This document shows, piece by piece, positions 9,775-21,278 of a stretch of DNA of 64,000 nucleotides. The notes beneath the pieces were generated by a model. That model did not search any database. It saw only the letters and a program-made list of their open reading frames with translations, and had not been told where the DNA came from. A program made the position numbers and the translations under genes. Every line of letters begins with the position of its first letter. Positions within the stretch are counted from its first letter, which is position 1. This DNA comes from Sipunculus nudus. Taxonomy: Eukaryota; Annelida; Sipuncula; Golfingiida; Sipunculidae. Location: contig CM049319.1 of assembly GCA_026874595.1 (NCBI GenBank), positions 21,377,601 through 21,441,600 of the forward strand. Reading direction: 5' to 3'.

Positions 9775-12270
9775 ATGTGATATGAATCAGTTTTAAAATC
9801 ATACTCTATGACTGAAAGTTGATCAATTAATAATCATTTTTTTTTCTTTTATGTGCCATATTATTAACATAAAATCTGTTGTATAGATACCTAAATATTG
9901 ACAGAGTAAATTAAGCCTAGCATGTACATCACACTGAAGGGTCAAAACTATACTTGTTAATACTTATTCACTGCATAAGGATAACATTGATATTGTTTCC
10001 TGTAAAGTGCCCATCTTTCTTAAATCTATGAGAGAGTTAGAATATTTCATTGGAATAAAGAGACTTCTTTTGAATGTGCATACCTGATCGTATATGAAAG
10101 GTTATGGAAAAAAATACATGATTTGATGATTTAATTATGAAATGTCCTTTTCCAGAATGTTTTTTACAGACAATAGACCTGACAATGTATTTTTAAAGGC
10201 ACAAATGAAAGTATGTGTAAATATGAAGTAATTAACAGTAAGGCTATGGGCCTGGATTTTATTTATTGTAACTGTAAATAATTATATTATGAATATTTGA
10301 TAACCAGAATATCTGCAATGTTTTATAGGGAGTAAACATGTTCCAAACTGCATAAAATTAACAAAATAGCCAATAATCAGCAGGTTTGACAAATGACACT
10401 GTAAGGTTAGAGATGGTCAGGTTAGCGTGGCTCAGCTCCAGCAAGCCAAAAAGTTTATTAGAATAACAAGGGACCCATGGGTCACGGCGCTCAGTTGATC
10501 ATGATTTGACTATAAATGTTTCTCCACTGTGATACTATATCGAGTCGATAAAGCTTATGAATATCATGGACATGTTGGGCTATTATAAAGGAATGTAATG
10601 TAGTATGTGAGTAAATAATAAATGAAATAACCTGATGGATTAATAGAGTCAAATATAGTGGTTTATTTTTTATTTATTTAGGAGGGGTTGAAAATTGTGA
10701 TATATTTGAGCAAATATGAATGCAATGACAGCAGTAATAAGCAGTAGTAGAATGATGATAAGGCTATTTGTTGAAGAATCTAAAGTGTATGGTAGTCTGC
10801 AAGCTTTCAATTTGATGGATATGATGTTATGATTAACTATGCTGATGAAGTGATTTATGAATTTGTGACTGTATGACACAATATCTCTTTAGTCTTGACA
10901 AGGTACATTATTGTGATGCCCACTATGTCTACATATTACACAATATTGACATAATTTCTGGCATGTACATAGGTACCTATGGATGAATAGTTATACAAAA
11001 TATTAAAGTATGAATATATCTGATTCATCTTGTTCTTGCTTACTGAGGCTGACTTTGGGATGGGGTTCGGAGAAGGGGAAAGTGAGGGCAGCACTAAGGT
11101 GGATGTAGAAATATTCTATTGTAATGTTTTTCGTTTATACAAGAATATGAAAAGCTAAGAGGAAAGGGGCCCTCCTACTTGGTTATAGTAAAGTTCTAAA
11201 TATATGATTGCGAACTAATACTCTGACAAGACTGTCATGAAGAAAAACAGTAAAAGTTTTGAGATACTGTGATGCATATGAAAATTTACAGATGGACAGG
11301 CAGGTGGACAGAATGGACTAATACCTTTATTTCACTTTCAAGGGAATAATGCATTTCAGTTTATATATAATCCTATTTTTTTTAAGCATATCCACTTTTT
11401 CCATTAAGAAGTTTTTATATGAATCATTTTTTTATTTACAAGTTTTATAAATTTTTAATAAAAAAACCTGAAATTATAAGTTAAAATATTAGAATTGATG
11501 CAAAAGTTGCAAACATTTTATATACAGAGAAAAAACTGAAACTATAATTTAAAATATTAGAATTGTTGCAAAAGTTGCAATCATCATATATCAAGAGTGT
11601 AGCTCATATTGGGTCATATTATGCATACACATATATTTTATTATTTTTAAATCATAAATGTTTAAACTGAATTTAAAAGAAAATAATGCCACAACATGGC
11701 ATCTACAAGAATAATCCTTGAATCACTATTAAAAAGTTTTGCACATTTGAGTTTTCAGTACATGCTTAATTTTATTCACCAAAATAAAATAAAAGATTCA
11801 GTAAATTTGATAAAATAAAACATCTTTTCAAATAAAGTATACACACTGTTGGTTGAATGAGGGACAATCAATATCATTGTGCTAATTACTATCCCAGTTT
11901 TAATTTATTACTGTCAATTTCACACCTGGTGAAGTTTTTACTCTTCTGAAGTAAGGAATTACTTATCTCATGAACATCTACACTTTCATAGCAATAAACC
12001 ACTTTGTGGACACAATTAAATGTACACTTTAATCATTGTAACCCTGGTGGTACAATACAAAATCTAAAATGTAGCATAGCCTAGAATAAGAATGAATCAA
12101 ATACAGAAAATAATAACATTCATCTAGTTTATGCACAATCTGGGGGGGGGGGGGGGGGTTACATAATGCAAGTGGAGGCTGTACTACTAGGTGGGCTAGA
12201 TGTAATCAACACTTGACATGGTGTATGAAAACATGAATGAAAGCTATTCTTTCCGATCAATTTCTTTGAA
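9775..12270. other. AT-rich non-coding DNA, possibly an intron
   Basis: If the minus-strand exons are real, this lies in the intron between 13,788 and 9,674. A short local duplication is visible at 11,466-11,590, where 'aaacctgaaattataagttaaaatattagaattgatgcaaaagttgcaa' and a near-copy are ~65 bp apart. A G18 run lies at 12,141-12,158. No gene was found. Confidence 0.4.
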
Positions 12271-12273
12271 ATT

Positions 12274-13480
12274 TCAGATTTTTAATGATTAAATCCTTAT
12301 GTATATATGCTGTGAAAATTAAATCAACAGTGCCAACTTGATAGTTGGACAAAATTTAAGGTATTGATTTTTTATTTATGCTAATAACTTGAAAAAATTG
12401 CAAAATTCAGATCTAATTTTGGGTAAACAATTGAATCTTGATTAAATAAAGTTATATTCCTGAAAAAAAAGTCTCCAACTTCAGCAATTCTCATGTTAGA
12501 TGAGTAAATATATTTCCTGATTTTTAAAAAAATTGCATTATGTTTTGGCCCAAAACTTCAAAATAATACCCAATACTGACCTAATTTTTGGTATGTTCAT
12601 AGAAAATGTATGAAAGAATGTGAATACTAAATACGATCAAAAAAAGATCGGTGGTTTTGATATTAGGCAGCCTTGAAGTGTAACAATGGCTTTTTTTTTG
12701 GAAAACAGAGTTTTTTTTCCTTAATATCTCGAAGGAGCGAAGTCCTAATGACCCAATTTTCGATATGGTAGGAGATTTTGGGGTAATCTAAAATTATGCC
12801 AACAGCTTGGGGAGCATAGAGATGTGCACTGAATGACCTACAGTCATCAAAGTGGAGTGCTTGACAATGTAAGGGAATACAACGAGCGCCTTGAAAAAAA
12901 TTCAATAACTAGCCTAATTTTGCAGCTTTTATTTTCAAGTTTCAGATTTTAACAGATTAAATCCTTATGTATACATGCTGTGAAAATTAAATCCACAGTA
13001 CTTACAGAAAAAAAAACGTGCCGTGGCCAAAGTTGGGCAAAATTTAAGGTACCAATTTTATATTTTTTGCCAATATTTAAAAAAATTTAACAGATTTTGA
13101 TCTAATTTTTTGGTATACAATTAAATTTTGATATATTAAAGTTGTATTACTGGAAAAAAGTCCCTAACTTTAACACTTTTGGTCTTAAGTGACCAAATAT
13201 CTTCCTGATTTTTTTAAAAAGTCCATTATGTTTGGGCCCATAACTTCTTTATATTATATAATACTGACTTAATATCTGGCATGTACATAGGAACTATATA
13301 GAGAATTAATTATGGTAAATATGAAGAAAACCAGATGAGTGGTTTTGATATTAGGCAGTCCTGAAGTGTGAAAATAGATTTCTAATAAAAAATTGAGGTT
13401 TTTCCTTAATATCTCAAAGGAACAAAGTCCTATTGACCCAATTTTCGGCATGGTAGGAGATTTTGGGGACATCTAACGGT
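12274..13480. repeat. Diverged tandem duplication, period ~665 bp
   Basis: Copy 1 (about 12,274-12,810) and copy 2 (about 12,939-13,480) share in order 'ttaaatccttatgtata.atgctgtgaaaattaaatc', 'gacaaaatttaaggta', 'ctgattttt', 'ggttttgatattaggcag.c.tgaagtgt', 'ccttaatatctc.aagga.c.aagtcct' and 'gacccaattttcg.atggtaggagattttggg'. Substitutions are numerous, so the duplication is old, or these are two members of one dispersed family inserted side by side. Confidence 0.75.
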
Positions 13481-13532
13481 ATGCAGAATTTCAGATTTGT
13501 AGGTCCAACGGTGTTGAAACGTGCCAGTCTTA

Positions 13533-13627
13533 CAGACGGACAAACGGGCGGACGGACAGACAGACGGACGGACGACAGACAATGGACCACCACTATAGCT
13601 CAGATGACTTATAGTCAGCTGAGCTAA
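13533..13627. repeat. GAC-rich microsatellite with 'cagctgagctaaaaa' tail
   Basis: 'acggacaaacgggcggacggacagacagacggacggacg' is followed by 'ctatagctcagatgacttatagtcagctgagctaaaaa'. The tail recurs at 14,793-14,828. Together they look like the 3' end of a dispersed repeat, with the copy at 12,939-13,480 probably its body. Confidence 0.6.
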
Positions 13628-13787
13628 AAATGAATGGAGAGAATGAGAAACAGGGAGGCAAATTTAGGTCAGCATCACTGATAATGTTCAATATGTAAGA
13701 TACTTGTTTCACAGATTATTAAACTCATCAGCTTATTCAAATTGCCATGGACTGTACAAAAGAAAATATGATCAAATTCAAACTTAC

Positions 13788-13970
13788 CTTGGTGTACCTT
13801 TTCTGCAATGTTCTCTGCTAGGAAATTACCCTGCAACTGCTTGCCAGTGTAGTTGTGCACCTTGCACATCTTGCATTTGTACTTTGTTCACAGCTCTAAG
13901 TTTGGTAAGGCTTGGAACATTTACGTCATCTTTCCTCTAATAATTGATGCATGTATGGCTCTCTGAACAC
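13788..13970 (-). CDS. Candidate exon, unknown or decayed gene
   Basis: Minus strand: acceptor 'ttctacttgtgcag', 183-bp exon, donor AAG|gtaagtt. From the upstream candidate exon the frame continues as VFREPYMHQLLEER and then stops. A separate frame with an ATG at 13,869 reads MCKVHNYTGKQLQGNFLAEN into the donor and is in phase with the exon at 9594-9674. No frame is open across the whole exon. It could be a first coding exon with 5' UTR, a terminal ORF end, or a pseudogene. Confidence 0.28.
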
Positions 13971-13980
13971 CTGCACAAGT

Positions 13981-14470
13981 AGAACAAATTCTAGGAGTAT
14001 ATAATAACAGAACTGATTAACATGTAACCAACAAAAGACAATCTCAGCACCAGGCATATGAATAATATTTACAAAGTAAGTGCAGGTATATAAATTAATA
14101 AACAAAAGTGCTATATTGCATATAAAAATGGTAAATATTGGGTCAACAAATGTTTTTACTCAGTGTATAAACAGAAAGGTGCAAAAACAGCATCACATGT
14201 GTATGAGGATTTATAAATAGGAAGCAATATATGCAGTACAGCCTTTATATTACAAAATGATGTAACATTTGTAACTGCATTTACATATTCTAGCTATTAT
14301 AATATAACAAGGGCTAAAGTCATAATGCAAACCTGCGTAATCTTTCCGGGTTCCCTGATGATAAACTTGACTATTATTTGAAAAGTTATTTTTTTTAAGG
14401 TGTGACAAGTACATGTTTAAAGCAAGTACTACCAATTTTGAATCTTAGTACAAGTATAAATGCCCTCCTG
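13981..14470. other. Non-coding DNA, possibly an intron
   Basis: No features recognised. Confidence 0.35.
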
Positions 14471-14489
14471 ATGCATACTGATGGATGAG

Positions 14490-14745
14490 ATGTGGTATAC
14501 CCCATTACAAAGGTATATGTGAGTGAGGGGGTGTCAAAAACCCCATCCAACCCACATTATGAATGGAAATTGCAACCCTGTACAACAGAGTGGGGGGGGG
14601 GGGGGGGGGGGGGTCTCTAGCAACAATTCAGTTGAGCAAACCTGGACATTACAGATGGTTTCACTAGGCCTTGCTAGAACAATTTGTGGCGGGGGGGGGG
14701 GGGTCAATGAGCTATGTTTTCCAACAAAAGTTCAATAACAACTTT
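14490..14745. repeat. G-run-rich dispersed repeat, relative of a segment inside every array unit
   Basis: 'gtggtatacccc...gtatatgtg...gggggtgtcaaaaacccc...gaatggaaattgcaaccctgt' at about 14,494-14,583 lines up with 'gtggtatatacctc...cccatgtgtg...ggggggtggtcgaagaccc...gaatggaaattgcgaccctgt' at 19,237-19,335 in U1. G runs lie at about 14,591-14,612 and 14,691-14,703. Confidence 0.6.
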
Positions 14746-14792
14746 AGTACTGGTATCGGTGAACGACAGTGACAGAGGTGGTGTCTTCCCTG

Positions 14793-14828
14793 TAGCTCAA
14801 ATGACTTACAGTCAGCTGAGCTAAAAAA
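14793..14828. repeat. Second copy of the 'agtcagctgagctaaaaa' repeat tail
   Basis: 'tgtagctcaaatgacttacagtcagctgagctaaaaaa' matches 13,592-13,627 with a few substitutions. Confidence 0.65.
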
Positions 14829-14862
14829 AGGCAGTATATTATTATGTGATGTGTAAACTTAC

Positions 14863-14955
14863 ATAATTCCTATTCTTAAGAAATAGGAAAGTTGCCATGA
14901 TGGTATCCAAATCTTCTTTGAATTTGCCACACTGATGGAAATGCTTGACCATTTT
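14863..14955 (-). CDS. Candidate exon, unknown protein
   Basis: Minus strand: 'ctgtttatgttttcag' acceptor, 93-bp exon, 'gtaagttta' donor. In phase 0 all 31 codons are open (KMVKHFHQCGKFKEDLDTIM and on), and the frame continues into the exon at 13,788-13,970. A second frame is open for most of the exon. No family was recognised. Exons further upstream would lie in the assembly gap or in the host flank repeated in the array. Confidence 0.35.
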
Positions 14956-15052
14956 CTGAAAACATAAACAGTATTTGGCTGTGCCTTAGCAGCCTTTTCA
15001 GGCTCTCTCTCCCTCTCTCTCTCTCTCAAAAAGACTGGCTAAAATGTTTGCA

Positions 15053-15552
15053 NNNNNNNNNNNNNNNNNNNNNNNNNNNNNNNNNNNNNNNNNNNNNNNN
15101 NNNNNNNNNNNNNNNNNNNNNNNNNNNNNNNNNNNNNNNNNNNNNNNNNNNNNNNNNNNNNNNNNNNNNNNNNNNNNNNNNNNNNNNNNNNNNNNNNNNN
15201 NNNNNNNNNNNNNNNNNNNNNNNNNNNNNNNNNNNNNNNNNNNNNNNNNNNNNNNNNNNNNNNNNNNNNNNNNNNNNNNNNNNNNNNNNNNNNNNNNNNN
15301 NNNNNNNNNNNNNNNNNNNNNNNNNNNNNNNNNNNNNNNNNNNNNNNNNNNNNNNNNNNNNNNNNNNNNNNNNNNNNNNNNNNNNNNNNNNNNNNNNNNN
15401 NNNNNNNNNNNNNNNNNNNNNNNNNNNNNNNNNNNNNNNNNNNNNNNNNNNNNNNNNNNNNNNNNNNNNNNNNNNNNNNNNNNNNNNNNNNNNNNNNNNN
15501 NNNNNNNNNNNNNNNNNNNNNNNNNNNNNNNNNNNNNNNNNNNNNNNNNNNN
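15053..15552. other. Assembly gap of exactly 500 N
   Basis: All 500 bases are N. The round number suggests a fixed-size scaffold gap, so the real distance is unknown. The sequence resumes inside the integrase region of a tandem unit, so the gap hides the left edge of the array and possibly more units. Confidence 0.97.
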
Positions 15553-16786
15553 GAAACGGATGTGCGAGGAAAGACCGCGAGATTGGGATCGGTACCTCAG
15601 CGCCGTGCTTTTTGCGTACCGAGAAGCGCCACATGAGAGCACAGGGTTCTCACCCTTTGAGTTGCTCTATGGTAGGATCGTTAGAGGACCGATGCGGATT
15701 CTAAGGGATCTGTGGACCAAGCGAGATACTAGCGTCGAGACTAAAACCACGTACCAATACGTCCTGGACCTACAAGACAAACTAAGCGACACATGCGCGT
15801 TAGCTAGAGAGGCGTTGAACAAATCAGCGAACAGACACAAACTGTTATATGATAGAGGTAAATGCACGCGCAGGTTTGAGGCCGGAGACGAAGTTTTGTT
15901 GTTACTCCCGACGGAGCGGAACAAATTAATGGTACAGTGGAAAGGCCCCTATACTATTGTAAACAGGGTTGGGGACTTAGACTATCGGATTAAGATTGGC
16001 GATAAGGTTAAAACCTTCCACGTGAATATGCTGAAACGGTACCATGCTAGAAACGAGCCCCAGCATATTCTGGCAGCGGTAGCCAAGGGCGCACCTGATT
16101 CTATACATGATCCTGACGGTGTAGACGGGGAAACAGAGCCTCCCGTGTTCGGAGAGTTAAACCCAGAAGGGATTGATGAGGATGCCCACATGTCGTTACC
16201 GTCGTATGCGCGCCGCCAGACTGAGCGAGATGTTCAGGTAAATGCTGACCTAGGCAAGTGTCAGCGCCGTGAAATACTCAGTCTGCTTAGGCAATATGGG
16301 GATGTATTCACAGATGTACCCAAGCTTACCAATGTTGTAGAATGTAGCATTAAACTCTCATCTGATGTACCTGTAAAAACTAGGCCCTATAGGGTGCCTT
16401 TTGAACTGCGAGAGACAATGCGAACAGAAATCCAGGAAATGTTAAACTTAGGCATTATTGAACAGTCAGATTCTAGCTATGCGTCCCCCTGTATCCTGCT
16501 TAGGAAACCTGACGGTAAGACTAGATTCGTGATAGACTACCGAAAGCTGAACCAATCAGTCGTGTTCGATCCTGAACCCATGCCGGATCCAGAAACACTT
16601 TTTGTCGAAGTCGCGAAAAGCCAGTATTTTACAAAGCTTGACCTGACGAAAGGTTACTGGCAGATCCCTGTTTCTGAGGAATCCAGGGATAAGACGGCCT
16701 TTGTTACACCCGATGGCCATTACCAATTTAGGGTTATGCCATTCGGCCTGATAACTGCCGGAGCGGTTTTCACCCGCATGAATTGA
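15553..16786 (+). pseudogene. U0 partial inner element: IN C-terminus and truncated RT
   Basis: The frame starts just after the gap at KRMCEERPRDWDRY, downstream of the IN core. It runs through the IN C-terminal WKGPY (GPY/F) module and an acidic linker, then the RT fingers and palm (FVIDYRKLN; first catalytic Asp in KLDLTKGYWQ), and reaches GAVFTRM. At 16,781/16,782 it fuses to host flank and stops 2 codons later. The YVDD box and RNase H are missing. By eye it matches U1 in this region. Confidence 0.9.
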
Positions 16787-16865
16787 AGTAGATATCAGAG
16801 TAAAAATTAGGTATTAACTTCCTCTAATGTTTGATATTACTTGATAAGTTTGGGAGTTGAATATT

Positions 16866-16933
<68 letters not shown>

Positions 16934-17296
16934 ATCAATAGGCATATAAAATTCACTTATTCAGTTTAAAATAAATGCACCTACCTCATTATTCGGAGCG
17001 CTTTCTCCCTCAACCCCCCCCCCCCCCCGTAGTATTTTACGAACTGTTTTATAATAACATAATACTATAGGCATAACGTATCGAGAAATAATTACTTTAT
17101 AGTAAAAACTTATAATATTGTTTAACGAATATTTATAGTACAAAATTCTGCATCAATGACTGCACAACTAGTAGTAGTACTACTAATACTATAAAAAAAA
17201 CAGTAACAGTATATTATATAACTTATAAGTAAATAAAAAACTAATTTAGCCTATATATAATATTATAAAGTAAACAAAGTCAAACGGAAAACCGGA

Positions 17297-17490
17297 ACTT
17301 ACCGTTGTATAGGTCGTGTGTTGTTCTTTCACGTCTTGTTTGTTAGATAATTCTCGTGCAAATGACGTGAATACTTAGTAATCGGGTCAAAATACCCAAA
17401 ACATTCGAAATATATGACAACTACGAATATTTTATATCACTTCCGGTCAGATTTCTCTCTATATTTTTAAACTCGTCACTGTCAGCCAAT
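17297..17490 (-). promoter_or_regulatory. U1 candidate minus-strand promoter and first-exon donor
   Basis: On the minus strand there is an inverted CCAAT box (17,486-17,490), then about 40 bp on a consensus ETS/GABP site CCGGAAGTG (17,438-17,446), then about 140 bp on a strong splice donor CG|GTAAGT (17,297-17,302). This order is typical of TATA-less animal promoters with a non-coding first exon. It is motif evidence only. If active, it transcribes leftwards into the truncated RT in antisense. Confidence 0.4.
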
Positions 17491-18335
17491 GAGCGTGCGA
17501 GTTACTTGCATGTCGGAGTCATGACAACGATGCTTTGTCGAACATCATGTACCGGGTGACCTGACCGCCTGTTGCACTGTGTGACCTTTTGTTACGAACT
17601 GATACTTTGTAGTGCCACCAAATACTGACCTAGTTATAAATATATGTTTATGTGTATAAGCATTACCACCAGAATCAGACCAAAGCATTTATGAAGAAAT
17701 TAATGTGTGCATCAAAATAAATTATCTGTGTCCTCTGATGAAGGATTATTTATGTTACCATGACTTTAAATTTAATTTAACATCCTTTTAAGATACCGCA
17801 GTGACGTGTATATACATCTTTGGGCAAGTCCGTTTTACCTTGAACGGACAGAGGATAATGTTTTAATGTAAAAAAGTGAGGCAGCCGTTCTTTTATAAAT
17901 TTCAGTTTCACTTTCAAAAAAACAAAACTTTATTCAGGATTGATCTTTGACATTATATTTAATTTATAAAGAGAGGTCTGGAGGGGGGGGGTATTTTATT
18001 GTATGCCCCCGTGGTTGAAAAAAATGCACTTATTAATATTATAACTAAATTATGCTATATACAAGAAATAAGGTTAAATCAATGATTATAGTACTAATAT
18101 GACTACTTATACAGGTCTACAGTTTCAATACCACTACTACTACTACTACTACAATAATAATTATTATTGCTATTTTTATATGCAATGTTTCACAAGTACT
18201 ACAGTTTCATTATCACTACTACTACTACTACTACTACTACTAAAATAATAATAATAATTGCTATTTTTATATGGTAAGATACATTTGAAACATATTTCTG
18301 AATACAATAAAAAATGGATACAATATAATACTTAC

Positions 18336-18388
18336 TTGGTTCGGGAAGGATTGGCATCAGATATGCAAATAGAGCATATTTAAATGTC
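18336..18388 (-). other. U1 candidate 53-bp minus-strand exon
   Basis: The acceptor 'tttttttttataaattcag' is followed by 53 bp and the donor GTAAGT (18,330-18,335). The frame TFKYALFAYLMPILPEP is open and an octamer ATTTGCAT lies inside. Copies occur in U2-U4. The evidence is only splice consensus and one open frame. Confidence 0.25.
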
Positions 18389-19817
18389 CTGAATTTATAA
18401 AAAAAAAATAGTGTAAGAAACTGAAACTGACAAGGTGATTGGTATGCTAAATGCACATATCATGATAACTCGCTAGATCTGAGCGAGATCCTTCAGTTTA
18501 CCTCAGGCATTATCATTTAATATCAACTGCACGTGAGGTGTATTTGCTCATTGAGGTCAGGGAGTGCCGTGGGTGTGGTAAATTTTCACGATTTTTACTT
18601 TTTTTCAGTGTTTCACGTGGGTTTCATTTTCGTGTTTTCACCATACAGTAACCTACACGGAGTATATTTATTGATACAGTACATTGTATTTGATACGCGC
18701 GCAACATCTTAACAATTTGACCTAGATTCAAGAGAATATACAACAATTGGGATAATCACTATGTCCAGTTTAGGTAAATAAAATAAAACGTTAGATATTT
18801 TTCCTCTGCCTGGAGGGTATGCATTCATCCCCGTTCGTATGTGTATTTGTCACATATGGGCGCAATACGCGTGTCCAGAGATCCATGCTCTCTCAAGTAA
18901 GGGGGGGGGGGGTTGATTATCTTTGGGATTGTTTCTGAATGTATTAAATAAAAAAAAACTGTTTCAGAAATGGATAAAATAACAAAACTGCTGATAATAC
19001 GATATGATTTATCCACTTCCACGACACTGTGGTACTCCGCCAATAAACTCTCAAAAAAAAAAAATCATGCAAGTTTTATAGATTAGAATAATATAGTGGA
19101 AACAGTTTTACTTCTTTACTTTTTTACTTCAGTCACGATTACCTGAAAAACACTGAAAAATACCTGAAAAATCCCCGTCCTAAGAACTGGGTTTATTATT
19201 ATTGAAACTATATATTCAGAAAATGGGGGGTTGAATGTGGTATATACCTCGTCATAAGTGCCCATGTGTGTGTGTGGGGGGGGGGGAGGGGGGTGGTCGA
19301 AGACCCTTGTTGCGAATGGAAATTGCGACCCTGTGTTCACATCTAAACTCCCGCAAACATGAACAGAACCTCATCAAATTATCAGGGCATTTGTGAATAA
19401 GCCTGTCTTGGCTCCGGAACATGATCCCGATTCAGGGATACAAAGCGAAAAAAGTATATTGGAAAATGTTGGTATTTTATTTTTTTTTATGACAGACAGC
19501 TGGACAACCTGTTTTTCAGCTTTTAAAGTAATTTACCCGCCAGTTACCGGTAGTTTATTATAACCCTCGATTTATACAAGTTTATTAATTTTTTTGGGGG
19601 GGAGGGGAGGGGGGGGGAAGAAAACACCCACGCATATGCGTATAAAGCGAAATTGTGTTAAAGGGGAAATTTGTATTGCATTTAAATTAAGGATTAATTA
19701 AATGGGGAGTAACATTCATAACAGAACATCAGAACATAAGCAACTTAAGTGATTACAGAATTATTTATTCCATGGATTTTTAACCAGGTATTTATAAAAT
19801 AATACGGACTGGGAGAG

Positions 19818-20967
19818 TGTCACCAGAAAATCGGTGACAATATGTACGGTGTTTTGTATCATAGTATAAAGAAGTCTGTTCTCTATTGATATTGACGTGA
19901 AGCGTCATCCTAAAGCGTTGACAGGTCTTGATTGTATACATATTGTGTATTCTTGTATGGAATCCCATCGGCTATCAGCTGATTTATCTGTGTCACGCAT
20001 TGCGTGTATTACTTCTGGTATGTGGGTCGCCATGGTGACGCTAGCAGTCATACTAGATCACATATATTCTTATATGGGACACTTGAGCCATAAGCCAATC
20101 AGAGAACCGGATCGCCGTACACAGTGCACAGGCGATTGTGACGTGAGGGTTCAGGGGGAGACGCGGGACGCTGCGAGGGGGTAGGGTCTGGAAGCTTGAA
20201 GAGGCAGCACGCACGCACGGCAGAAGGAACATTGAAACGCTTAAACCCGCCAGGAACGGCATAGAAGCAAGCTTCTACATGAGGCAAGGGCCCAGCTCAC
20301 GAGATCACAGCCGTGCTGCCGACAGAGCATCGGATTGGCGGTAAAGTAAGTGCGCACGCATCACCTGCCGGCCTAGTTCAGCTTGACCTAGATACATAAT
20401 TGCTGTAAGCCGTGAAACAATTGATACACGAGTAAGGTCAAGGACTCTTAGCTCATATTTAAACAAAGAGAGCTATTACCATTCATGTGAACGTAAACCT
20501 ACACGGGTCGCTGTCAAGCAAGATCAGTTGAAGATCGCTAAACTCAGAAAGACTATATGGTGCTATCCATACGCTAGATTCTACACAAAACAGTAACCAG
20601 AGATCTCTGAAGGAACTGGACTTTATGGTTTTTTTATACAAATCATGGACTCAGTAAATATCCTGTAATTTTAATGTGAAGAACGGTCGTATTGACACAT
20701 CAACGCACACACTCACATTTGTGTCTCTGTAAGTATTGTCTTGAATTATATTTGTGAATTTAACCTGATGTCTCATAGTTTCTATTGATCTGGGTGTATG
20801 ATTGTCTAGTATTTTTATACACGTCCTTCAAAGAACCTGGAAATGTCACCTGTAATAACCGGGATCTAATTTCTTGATTAGTGAATTCAAGTGGCGAGCG
20901 TAAACCCATCCTATTGTTTTATAGGATATATCCGTTGTAAAGTTATCACGTTAAGTCAGGGGTGACC
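19818..20967 (+). mobile_element. U1 outer element 5' LTR (type A)
   Basis: Begins TGTCACC next to GAGAG of the host flank and ends ggggtgacC, where the expected terminal A is changed. About 1,150 bp. It carries the CCAAT box, but the CRE seen in type B is altered (TGACGTGA). The primer-binding site follows 5 nt downstream. Type A and B LTRs align throughout but differ at many positions. Confidence 0.85.
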
Positions 20968-21278
20968 TTGAATGGCGAGCGTGCCAGGATATAATTAGCC
21001 TTGAAAAAAAAAAACTGGCTAATTACAGTAAGTTTCAGAAATTTTGAACTGAGAAAACAGTACTGAAATCAGACGCTCATATACTCAAACTAGAGTTGAT
21101 CTGAATTAATAATTGGATATGACACCAAACTGATGTTATAGTGTATACTTGCACAATGAAATTACCCCACTGTTAGGAGTTAATATTTATTCAGTGAGAA
21201 TATAACCTGAAGCACAACATTGTTTCAGGATTAGCATATACTTGTAGATTTGGCTAGAACACATGCATGTTTTGTGAG
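20968..21278 (+). mobile_element. U1 outer element PBS and leader fragment
   Basis: The primer-binding site TGGCGAGCGTGCCAGGAT is at 20,973-20,990. Next is an inverted repeat TAATTAGCC/GGCTAATTA with an A-rich loop, then leader up to GTGAG at 21,274-21,278. That is the 5-bp target duplicated by the inner insertion; the leader resumes 37 kb downstream at 58,648. Confidence 0.8.

Larger units (their letters stand above)
16782..19817. other. U1 host flank (3.0 kb), non-LTR
   Basis: This is the sequence immediately 5' of the outer LTR and hence the original insertion-site flank. It holds (TA)n at 16,868-16,926, a C run near 17,016-17,028, CTA-type trinucleotide repeats near 18,135-18,241, several G runs, the G-rich dispersed repeat near 19,220-19,340, and the minus-strand promoter and exon candidates listed separately. 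No long coding frame is present. Confidence 0.85.

Noticed and set aside
9590-9802. Minus-strand (IY)n membrane protein
   Set aside because: An artefact of the TA microsatellite; only the 81-bp exon at its end is retained as a candidate.
13533-13573. CRISPR-like or satellite array
   Set aside because: It is a GAC-type microsatellite; no repeat-spacer structure exists in the window.
18199-18456. 85-codon minus frame with poly-Val tail (copies in each unit)
   Set aside because: The Val run is a trinucleotide microsatellite whose length differs between units; only the splice-bounded 53 bp is listed.
19897-20184. A 95-codon frame in LTR A (also in U2-U4; 122 codons in U3)
   Set aside because: Lies wholly in the LTR, changes length with a single G in a homopolymer, and is not kept in the type B LTR.
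20968-21278. The ~310-bp segment after LTR A as part of a longer LTR
   Set aside because: The inner 3' LTR ends in GGTGACA followed by GTGAG, and a PBS follows the same point in the 5' copies, so the segment is leader.
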